In this document: piece by piece, positions 15,157-20,593 of the stretch
Layout: each line of letters opens with the position of its first letter
Numbering within the stretch: position 1 is the stretch's first letter
Assembly (NCBI GenBank): GCA_000437235.1
Contig: FR897041.1
Location: forward strand, 1-20,593
Direction: 5' to 3'
Source: Coprobacillus sp. CAG:826
Lineage (GTDB): Bacteria > Bacillota_I > Bacilli_A > RFN20 > CAG-826
DNA: 20,593 nt
Position numbers and translations under genes: made by a program
Notes under the pieces: model-generated
What the model was told of the DNA's origin: nothing
Seen by the model: the letters and a program-made list of their open reading frames with translations, nothing else
Database searches by the model: none

Positions 15157-15199
15157 GTGATTTTGGCTACATGTGGAGCCATGAAACTATTTCTAAAAT

Positions 15200-15234
15200 A
15201 AAAGCGCTAGAACCATTTGGCTTTAGCGCTTTTT
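15200..15234. terminator. Bidirectional terminator, mainly for the cyclophilin gene
   Basis: AAAAGCGCTA (15200-15209) pairs perfectly with TAGCGCTTTT (15224-15233). It lies 7 nt beyond the minus-strand cyclophilin stop; on that strand the stem is followed by TTTTATTTTAG. On the plus strand TTTTTGCTTGTTT follows, so it can stop transcription from either side. Confidence 0.85.
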
Positions 15235-15240
15235 GCTTGT

Positions 15241-15711
15241 TTATAAAATGTAAGCTTTTTTAATAACTACTGGTGTGAAAGGGCGATACGATGGGGATGT
15301 TCTAACTTTTGCAATTTGATCCACGATTTCCATACCACTAACTACATGCCCAAAGGCTGCATATTGCCCATCTAAGAAGTCGCCATCTTTATGCATAATG
15401 AAGAATTGGCTTCCTGCGGAATTGAAATCTTGGGCACGAGCCATAGAGATAACACCGCGTTGATGAGAAATAGGGTTATCATGTCCGTTGGCTTTAAATT
15501 CGCCTTCAATAGTATAACCAGGGCCTCCTGTTCCATTTCCTCTTGGACATCCACCTTGAATCATAAATCCTTTAATGACACGGTGGAAGGTAAGTCCATC
15601 ATAAAATCCTTTCTTTACTAAGTCTTCAAAGTTTTTAGCAGATATTGGAGCGTGTTCGTAATCAAGCTCAATATCGATATTTCCGTAATCTTGTATTTCT
15701 AAACGAATCAT
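15241..15711 (-). CDS. Cyclophilin-type peptidyl-prolyl cis-trans isomerase
   Basis: 156-residue single-domain cyclophilin that speeds cis-trans isomerisation of proline bonds. The active-site motifs are complete: FHRVIKGFMIQGG (residues 42-54, Arg44 and Gln52), SAGSQFFIM (98-106) and LDGQYAAFGHV (113-123, His122). There is no signal peptide or lipobox, so it is cytosolic, like PpiB of other Bacillota. ATG at 15711 follows GGAGGA. It has its own promoter (TTGCGC / TATAAT, 17 nt) and a strong terminator, so it is a single-gene unit. It is divergent from the lipoprotein gene. Confidence 0.92.
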   Translation of the reverse strand: MIRLEIQDYGNIDIELDYEHAPISAKNFEDLVKKGFYDGLTFHRVIKGFMIQGGCPRGNGTGGPGYTIEGEFKANGHDNPISHQRGVISMARAQDFNSAGSQFFIMHKDGDFLDGQYAAFGHVVSGMEIVDQIAKVRTSPSYRPFTPVVIKKAYIL

Positions 15712-15730
15712 TGTTGTTCCTCCGCCTTTT

Positions 15731-15759
15731 ATTATAAAAAAACCTTTTTAGTAGCGCAA
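15731..15759 (-). promoter_or_regulatory. Promoter of the cyclophilin gene
   Basis: On the minus strand TTGCGC (15759-15754) and TATAAT (15736-15731) are 17 nt apart, 20 nt before the ATG. Confidence 0.7.
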
Positions 15760-15783
15760 CCAAAAAGAGCAAAAAGTAAAGCC

Positions 15784-15812
15784 CTTACATTTTTTTATAA
15801 AACGTGTATAAT
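15784..15812 (+). promoter_or_regulatory. Promoter of the lipoprotein gene
   Basis: CTTACA (15784-15789) and TATAAT (15807-15812) with 17 nt between them; a TG precedes the -10. The ribosome site AAGGAG (15826-15831) is 11 nt from the ATG, slightly far. Confidence 0.7.
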
Positions 15813-15842
15813 AAAGAATTAGCAAAAGGAGTTTGATGCATT

Positions 15843-17132
15843 ATGAAAAAACTATTATCCTTTACGTTACTTGCGCTTCTTTTAATGGGATGTGCAACAG
15901 GAGAGCCTCATTCAAGTTCGAGTAATTCGATGACGACGAATGATACTACTTCATCTAATTCACCTGGGACAAGTTCGACATTACCAACAACTAGCGCAAC
16001 TCCAAACCCTTCAAGTAATGTAACTCCAAGTACCTCTAATACAACTTCTACTTCTTTAGATTCTTCTAGTAGTGTAGCTAAGCAATATACTTTAAAAGAA
16101 CTTAAGGAATTAGGCGCTTCTTTAGAAGAAGGACAAAAAGGGGAAAGAGTTTGCTTTGATGCGATGTATGTTAAAGTCGCAACAGTCGATAGTGATAAAC
16201 TAATGTTATTTGTTGATGATAATAGTTATTTACATGTCCGCGTAGTCGGAGGTTTTAGTGGTAATTCTTATTTAGATAACCGATATACCTTTTGTGACTA
16301 TCATGTTACAGGTACTTTACAAAAATTAAATGGAGTTGTAGAAGTTGTTTATGAAAATTTAACAAATATTACCTCAACACCAACAACCTATGATTTTGAA
16401 AAAGTAACCACACACTATAGCGACATTATAAGTTTAAATCAAGAATTCAATCAATTAAAAACCACTAGCAAATTAAGTGGTGTAGGTAAAATTGTAACTT
16501 TTGAAGCCCGTGTAGTTGCACTAGATTCGAGTGATGCAAATAAAAAAGCTTTCGTATATGACGGAAAAAATACGATGGCGATTATCAATGATAAAAAGAT
16601 TTGTAGCGCAAGTGATATTGGTTTATCTTATCAATTTACCGGTTGGATGAGCGTTCAAAAATTCTCCCCTGCGATTCTTTTATTAGATATGCAATCATTA
16701 TCTTCATTGCAAGATGAACCTTATGATTTTACGAACGCAATTGAAATGAAGGCAAGTGAATTTGCGAAATGGTATTATGTTTCAAGTTATGTAAATCCAC
16801 CATCTTATGAAGAATACAATGCTTTATATAAAATTACTGGCTATGTTGTAGATGATGATTCTAGAACCAATGCCGGAAAATTCTATTTAGGCATTATGGA
16901 TGAACCACAAGGTAGTTTATCCGATACAGGAATTAAAAAATGCATCCCGGGTGTTTATTTATTAAATCACCAAGGACTTACTCCTAATGAAGTAACGAAC
17001 TATTCCGCATTTGGAAAATATTACGATACGGAGACAAAGATTTCATTCTATGCGAAACTCTATCAATTTGATACCCAAAATCATGGTTGGAAAGTCGTGC
17101 CATTAGAATTTACGATTACTGAAGTAAAATAA
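15843..17132 (+). CDS. Lipoprotein with a Ser/Thr-rich linker and repeated OB-like domains
   Basis: 429 residues. A lipoprotein signal (MKKLLSFTLLALLLMGC, lipobox LLMG-Cys17) predicts lipid attachment and anchoring on the outside of the membrane. Residues 18-76 are a low-complexity Ser/Thr/Asn/Pro linker of the wall-spanning kind. Three similar beta-rich regions follow (about 80-185, 205-290, 300-428), each with a strand pattern like OB folds seen in secreted proteins (for example VCFDAMYVKVATVDSDKLML and VTFEARVVALDSS). No catalytic motif was recognised, so function is unknown; binding of a ligand or wall polymer is only a guess. It is a single-gene unit with its own promoter and terminator, divergent from the cyclophilin gene. 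Many TCA/TCT/ACT codons in the linker are short repeats that could slip. Confidence 0.82.
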   Translation: MKKLLSFTLLALLLMGCATGEPHSSSSNSMTTNDTTSSNSPGTSSTLPTTSATPNPSSNVTPSTSNTTSTSLDSSSSVAKQYTLKELKELGASLEEGQKGERVCFDAMYVKVATVDSDKLMLFVDDNSYLHVRVVGGFSGNSYLDNRYTFCDYHVTGTLQKLNGVVEVVYENLTNITSTPTTYDFEKVTTHYSDIISLNQEFNQLKTTSKLSGVGKIVTFEARVVALDSSDANKKAFVYDGKNTMAIINDKKICSASDIGLSYQFTGWMSVQKFSPAILLLDMQSLSSLQDEPYDFTNAIEMKASEFAKWYYVSSYVNPPSYEEYNALYKITGYVVDDDSRTNAGKFYLGIMDEPQGSLSDTGIKKCIPGVYLLNHQGLTPNEVTNYSAFGKYYDTETKISFYAKLYQFDTQNHGWKVVPLEFTITEVK

Positions 17133-17137
17133 GCTAT

Positions 17138-17173
17138 AAAGGCTTTCTAAAATGAGGGCCTTTTTCTTTTTTT
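17138..17173 (+). terminator. Rho-independent terminator of the lipoprotein gene
   Basis: AAAGGC (17138-17143) pairs with GCCTTT (17158-17163), the stem continuing inward through two G-T pairs to a 6-nt loop, followed by TTTTTCTTTTTTT. It lies 5 nt after the stop codon. Confidence 0.85.
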
Positions 17174-17176
17174 ATA

Positions 17177-17205
17177 TTGACTAATTTTTTATTTTTAACG
17201 ATAAT
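17177..17205 (+). promoter_or_regulatory. Promoter of the leuS T-box transcript
   Basis: TTGACT (17177-17182) and GATAAT (17200-17205) with a 17-nt spacer. The start of transcription would be near 17212, giving a leader of about 220 nt. Confidence 0.75.
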
Positions 17206-17211
17206 ATAAAA

Positions 17212-17412
17212 GAAAAGGAAGAAATACGCATGGATTTCTTTGTTTAGAGAGCTATGGTAAGGTGCAACATAGCCAAAGAAAAATGCTTCTCAATCTTCAT
17301 CAATACTTTTCCGCGTTCAGCGTTATTGAAATAATCAAGGTGTACGGAAAATATTCCGTAAACTAAGGTGGTACCGCGCAAACTAGCGTCCTTAGATCAA
17401 GGGCGTTTTTTT
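17212..17412 (+). ncRNA. T-box leader with leucine (CUC) specifier, controlling leuS
   Basis: Stem I: GAAGA (17218-17222) with TCTTC (17294-17298), then GCAT (17228-17231) with ATGC (17283-17286), enclosing a specifier loop whose 3' side is TTCTCAA; the specifier CTC is 17289-17291 (Leu). The apical arm has GCTATGGTAAGGTGC...CATAGC. A clean stem at 17343-17360 (TACGGAA/TTCCGTA) fits stem III. The T-box sequence AAGGTGGTACCGCG is at 17365-17378. The terminator is CGTCCTT (17387-17393) with AAGGGCG (17399-17405) and a T run. Uncharged tRNA-Leu binding should favour the antiterminator and turn leuS on. Confidence 0.93.
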
Positions 17413-17433
17413 ATTTTATAAGGAGGTCTATTT

Positions 17434-19836
17434 ATGGGCTATGATCATCGTCTAGTAGAAAAGAAGTGGCAAAAAGTATGGGAAGATAGAAAACTTTATC
17501 GTACCGATGTTTATGACTTTTCTAAACCAAAATACTATGTGTTAGATATGTTTCCTTATCCTTCTGGACAAGGTTTACACGTTGGACACCCGGAAGGTTA
17601 TACCGCAACCGACATCGTTGCGCGTATGAAAAGAATGCAAGGGTTTAACGTTTTACATCCAATGGGCTGGGATGCTTTTGGTTTACCAGCGGAGCAATAC
17701 GCCATTAAAACCAATCAACATCCGGGTACTTTTACTAAACACAACATCGATCATTTTAGAGAACAAATTAAAATGTTAGGTTTCTCTTATGATTGGGACC
17801 GAGAAATTGCTACGGCCGATGTGAGTTATTATCACTGGACACAATGGATTTTCTTAAATTTATATCAACACGATTTAGCGTATGTTTCTTATAAACCGGT
17901 GAACTTCTGTCCTGAATTAGGTACTGTATTAGCCAACGAAGAAGTCATCGACGGAAAAAGTGAAGTAGGCGGATTCCCTGTCATTCGTAAACCAATGCGC
18001 CAATGGATGCTCAAGATTACAGCTTATGCCGATCGTTTATATGATGACTTAGAAGGCTTAGATTGGCCAACTTCCACCATTGAAATGCAAAAGAACTGGA
18101 TTGGACCTTCTAAAGGAGCGATTATTCGTTTCCAAGTCAAAGATACCCATGAATCGTTTGAAGTCTTTACCACCCGCGCGGATACCTTATTTGGTTGCTC
18201 TTATTGTTGTTTAGCGCCAGAACATCCACTCGTTAAAAAGATTGTTTCTCCTTCTCAACAAGAAGAAGTAGAAGCTTATATTAAAAAATGTGAGTCGAAG
18301 AGTGATTTAGAAAGAACGGAATTAAACAAAGATAAGACGGGTGTTTTCTTAGGCGCTTACGCCATTAACCCAGCAAATAACGAATGTGTGCCGATTTATA
18401 TTGCGGATTATGTTTTAGCTAGTTATGGTACTGGTGCTGTGATGGCGGTTCCTGCTCATGATGACCGTGACTACGCTTTTGCTAGTAAATATCATTTACC
18501 GGTTCATCAAGTCATTGAAGGAGATATTTCCTCCTCTGCTTACACCGAAGACGGAAAGCATATCAATTCCTCCTTCTTAGATGGTTTATATATTGAAGAA
18601 GCAAAAGAAAAGATGATTCAATATTTAGAAACCATGCATGCGGGTTATGGTAAGAAAAATTATAAACTTCGCGACTGGTTATTCTCTCGTCAAAGATATT
18701 GGGGAGAACCTATTCCTGTTTTACATAAAAAGGATGGTACGATTGTTCCATTAAAAGAAGAAGAACTTCCTTTAGTGCTTCCTGAATTAAAAGAATATAA
18801 ACCATCCGGAACTGGAGAATCTCCTTTAGTGCACGCGACCGAATGGTTACATGTTAATAAAGACGGAGAAGAGTATACAAGAGAAACTAACACCATGCCA
18901 CAATGGGCCGGTTCTTGTTGGTATTATATTCGTTATATTGATCCTCACAATGACCAATGTATCGGTGATAAGAAATTATTAGACCATTGGTTACCGGTTG
19001 ACTTATATATTGGTGGGGCGGAACACGCTGTGTTACATTTACTTTATGCGCGTTTCTGGCATAAATTCCTTTATGATATCGGGGTGGTTTCTTCTAAAGA
19101 ACCATTCAAACGCTTATTCCACCAAGGTATGATTTTAGGTGAGAATGGTGAAAAAATGTCGAAATCAAGAGGTAACGTCGTTAACCCAGATGAAGTCGTA
19201 GAAAAATATGGTGCGGATACGTTAAGAATGTATGAAATGTTTATGGGACCATTAGAAGCTTCTTTACCTTGGAATAATTCTGGTTTAGATGGTATGCGTC
19301 GTTTCTTAGATCGTGTTTATCGTATTTTTGATGACGAAAGCATGAAAGCAAAATGGACGAACACTAATGATGGAAGCTTAGACTTTGCTTATCATTCTAT
19401 GGTGAAGAAAGTCACTACCGATTTTGAAGCTTTACAATTCAATACTGCGATTTCTGCTATGATGATCTTCGTAAATGAAGTCTATAAAGCTAAAACGCTT
19501 TATGTTCCTTATTTAGAAGGCTTCTTAAAAGCTTTTGCCTGTATTGCTCCTCACTTAGGTGAAGAAATTTGGCAAAAGATGGGTCATGAAGACGTGATCG
19601 ACTTTGAGCCATGGCCAACCTATGATGAAGATAAGTTGGTGAAAAAAGAAGTCGAAATCGCTATTCAAGTGAATGGTAAATTACGTTCAACGATGCATAT
19701 TCATGTTGACGCTACCAAAGAAGAAGTGGAAGAAGTCGCTTTAAACGATGAAACCATCAAACGTCACTTAGAAGGCAAAACGATTCGTAAAATTATCGTT
19801 GTACCCAATAAAATTTGTAATATTGTCGCCAATTAG
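17434..19836 (+). CDS. leuS: Leucyl-tRNA synthetase
   Basis: Charges tRNA-Leu with leucine in the cytosol. At 800 residues it is normal for bacterial class Ia LeuRS. PYPSGQGLHVGH includes the HIGH motif as HVGH (49-52); WDAFGLPAEQYA follows. The CP1 editing domain includes TGAVMAVPAHDDRDYAFA. The KMSKS loop is at 574-578 (GEKMSKSRGNVVNP), and the C-terminal anticodon and LeuRS-specific domains end in KIIVVPNK. AAGGAGG lies 7 nt before the ATG. Its expression should be controlled by the leucine T-box just upstream. A strong terminator follows, which also contains the ribosome site of the next gene. Confidence 0.97.
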   Translation: MGYDHRLVEKKWQKVWEDRKLYRTDVYDFSKPKYYVLDMFPYPSGQGLHVGHPEGYTATDIVARMKRMQGFNVLHPMGWDAFGLPAEQYAIKTNQHPGTFTKHNIDHFREQIKMLGFSYDWDREIATADVSYYHWTQWIFLNLYQHDLAYVSYKPVNFCPELGTVLANEEVIDGKSEVGGFPVIRKPMRQWMLKITAYADRLYDDLEGLDWPTSTIEMQKNWIGPSKGAIIRFQVKDTHESFEVFTTRADTLFGCSYCCLAPEHPLVKKIVSPSQQEEVEAYIKKCESKSDLERTELNKDKTGVFLGAYAINPANNECVPIYIADYVLASYGTGAVMAVPAHDDRDYAFASKYHLPVHQVIEGDISSSAYTEDGKHINSSFLDGLYIEEAKEKMIQYLETMHAGYGKKNYKLRDWLFSRQRYWGEPIPVLHKKDGTIVPLKEEELPLVLPELKEYKPSGTGESPLVHATEWLHVNKDGEEYTRETNTMPQWAGSCWYYIRYIDPHNDQCIGDKKLLDHWLPVDLYIGGAEHAVLHLLYARFWHKFLYDIGVVSSKEPFKRLFHQGMILGENGEKMSKSRGNVVNPDEVVEKYGADTLRMYEMFMGPLEASLPWNNSGLDGMRRFLDRVYRIFDDESMKAKWTNTNDGSLDFAYHSMVKKVTTDFEALQFNTAISAMMIFVNEVYKAKTLYVPYLEGFLKAFACIAPHLGEEIWQKMGHEDVIDFEPWPTYDEDKLVKKEVEIAIQVNGKLRSTMHIHVDATKEEVEEVALNDETIKRHLEGKTIRKIIVVPNKICNIVAN

Positions 19837-19858
19837 TTCTTTCGACAAAAAATAACTT

Positions 19859-19896
19859 AGCATCATCTTAAGATAATCTTGAGGTGATGCTTTTTT
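19859..19896 (+). terminator. leuS terminator that contains the ribosome site of the next gene
   Basis: AGCATCATCTTAAG pairs with CTTGAGGTGATGCT, a long stem with two G-T pairs, followed by TTTTTT (19891-19896). The T run ends at the very base before the ATG at 19897. The downstream arm holds GAGGTGA (19880-19886), the likely ribosome site of the small gene, so folding of the stem would hide it. Confidence 0.85.
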
Positions 19897-20088
19897 ATGT
19901 TACAAGTAAAAATTTTTGATGAAGAAAATGAACAAGATTTAATGAATCAAGTGAATACTTTTTTAAAAAAGATTGAGGAAAACGATTTGATTGAAATTAA
20001 ATATTCAATTGCCTGTTTTGGCACGATAAAAAATGAACAAGTTTATTGTTATAGCGCTTTTTTATTATATCGAGTTATGGTACAATAA
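19897..20088 (+). CDS. Small protein of the sporulation Cse60 type
   Basis: 63 residues, MLQVKIFDEENEQDLMNQVN at the start and EQVYCYSAFLLYRVMVQ at the end. The opening QVKIFDEEHE-like stretch, a central helix, and the (I)YCYSAxLLY end match the small Cse60 family, known from a mother-cell sporulation gene in Bacillus subtilis; its biochemical role is unknown. Length is right (about 60). The ribosome site GAGGTGA lies 10 nt upstream inside the leuS terminator; no clear promoter of its own was found, so it may depend on readthrough or on a sporulation sigma factor whose box I could not identify. The promoter of tex overlaps its last codons. Family assigned from memory of the pattern only. Confidence 0.65.
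   Translation: MLQVKIFDEENEQDLMNQVNTFLKKIEENDLIEIKYSIACFGTIKNEQVYCYSAFLLYRVMVQ
20078..20086 (+). promoter_or_regulatory. Extended -10 promoter of tex
   Basis: TG-G-TACAAT lies over the last codons of the small upstream gene. The -35 region is only T-rich. The predicted start is near 20093. Confidence 0.5.
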
Positions 20089-20098
20089 AAAAAGAAGT

Positions 20099-20119
20099 TT
20101 TCATTCTATAAGAATGAAA
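20099..20119 (+). promoter_or_regulatory. 5'-leader hairpin just before the tex ribosome site
   Basis: TTTCATTCT (20099-20107) and AGAATGAAA (20111-20119) form a perfect 9-bp stem with an ATA loop, about 6 nt from the predicted mRNA start and directly before TAGGAG (20120-20125). Same design as the jetA leader at 101-119. Confidence 0.6.
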
Positions 20120-20134
20120 TAGGAGTGTGACTAT

Positions 20135-20593
20135 ATGGAAATTAGAGAAGTTTTAGCGCAAGAGTTTTCACTAAAACAAGAACAAGTTGATGCCGTATTA
20201 TCGCTTTTAGAAGAAGGAAATACCATTCCTTTTATCGCGCGTTATCGGAAAGAAGTAACCGGTTCTTTAGATGATGAAATTTTGCGTAAATTTTATGATC
20301 GTTATACTTATTTACTCAATTTAGAAGATCGTCGTAAAACGATTTTAAAATCAATTGAAGAACAAGGAAAATTAACCGACGAATTAAAAGCTTCGATTAT
20401 GGAAGCTAAAACGCTGACCGAATTAGAAGATATTTATCGTCCGTATAAACCCAAAAAGAAAACACGAGCCATTATCGCTAAAGAAAAAGGTCTTGAACCT
20501 TTAGCGGATTATCTTTTAAAACAAGAAGAAACGACCCCATTAATGGAGTATGCAAGTACTTTTATTGATGTAGAAAAGAAAGTGGAAACCGTA
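20135..20593 (+). CDS. tex: Tex-family RNA-binding transcription accessory protein (5' part, cut by the window end)
   Basis: The first 153 codons are open and run off the right edge. The N-terminus carries the strongly conserved Tex pattern: SLLEEGNTIPFIARYRKEVTGSLDD (residues about 23-47), LEDRRKTILKSIEEQGKLT, and LEDIYRPYKPKKKTRA with IAKEKGLEPLA. Tex proteins are about 700-780 residues, with an N-terminal helical region, a YqgF-like domain, HhH motifs and a C-terminal S1 RNA-binding domain; only the first part is visible here. They are cytosolic and linked to transcription and RNA binding. ATG 20135 follows TAGGAG at 9 nt spacing and is the natural start. It has its own promoter and a leader hairpin. 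Confidence 0.92.
   Translation, partial: MEIREVLAQEFSLKQEQVDAVLSLLEEGNTIPFIARYRKEVTGSLDDEILRKFYDRYTYLLNLEDRRKTILKSIEEQGKLTDELKASIMEAKTLTELEDIYRPYKPKKKTRAIIAKEKGLEPLADYLLKQEETTPLMEYASTFIDVEKKVETV

Larger units (their letters stand above)
14906..15240. other. Gene-free stretch with several inverted repeats
   Basis: No convincing coding sequence. It holds TTTCAAA/TTTGAAA (about 14907-14924), a weak possible terminator of the secreted-protein gene; GAAAGCC (14966-14972) with GGCTTTC (14996-15002); a long nested palindrome at 15016-15156; TGGCT/AGCCA near 15162-15181; and a strong terminator at 15200-15234. The density of paired segments suggests a decayed mobile-element remnant or a structured RNA. 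Confidence 0.6.

Noticed and set aside
14906..15240. Decayed transposase gene
   Set aside because: Inverted repeats look element-like, but no transposase motif could be read in any frame; only the repeat itself is reported.
15048..15263. 71-codon TTG-start open frame
   Set aside because: It covers half of the palindrome and the whole terminator at 15200-15234, has no ribosome site, and matches no family I know.
1..20593. CRISPR array, tRNA or rRNA genes, prophage
   Set aside because: No evenly spaced direct repeats, cloverleaf or rRNA signatures, and no phage structural genes were seen.

Overview
The window is AT-rich chromosomal DNA from a low-GC Gram-positive bacterium (Bacillota), most likely from the Erysipelotrichia/Bacilli side. 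The reasons are strong AGGAGG-type ribosome sites, TTG/GTG starts, Rho-independent terminators, a T-box ahead of leuS, a GlgC/GlgD pair, a Cse60-like sporulation-family protein, and TGA used as an ordinary stop. The genus cannot be fixed by eye. The DAP genes suggest diaminopimelate-type peptidoglycan or lysine synthesis through the aminotransferase (DapL) route.

Layout. (1) 60-5594: a three-gene operon for a Wadjet/MksBEF-type SMC complex, jetA-jetB-jetC (kleisin, KITE, SMC ATPase), with overlapping genes and its own promoter, leader hairpin and terminator. The nuclease gene jetD is not found next to it. (2) 5595-9380: glycogen synthesis operon glgC-glgD-glgA. (3) 9232-9903, minus strand: a class I glutamine amidotransferase-like (peptidase C26) gene convergent with glgA and overlapping its end. 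The glgA terminator lies inside its coding sequence. (4) 9904-12873: a divergent control region with three copies of an 11-mer, then asd-dapF-dapL, a translationally coupled part of the DAP pathway. (5) 12937-14905: an XRE-type regulator with three membrane segments and a secreted protein of unknown function, which looks like an accessory pair. (6) 14906-15240: no convincing gene, but a long nested imperfect palindrome (a MITE-like element or structured RNA) and a strong bidirectional terminator. (7) 15241-17173: a minus-strand cyclophilin gene and a divergent lipoprotein gene. (8) 17177-19896: T-box leader with a CUC (leucine) specifier and leuS. (9) 19897 to the end: a 63-residue Cse60-like gene whose ribosome site lies within the leuS terminator, then the 5' part of tex.

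How it fits together. Most of the window is housekeeping: carbon storage, DAP supply, translation, protein folding. The less ordinary parts are the jetABC operon without jetD, the triple-11-mer control region with a hairpin enclosing the asd ribosome site, the matching AUA-loop leader hairpins of jetA and tex, the regulator/secreted-protein pair, and the palindromic element near 15.1 kb. No CRISPR array, rRNA, tRNA or intact insertion sequence was seen.
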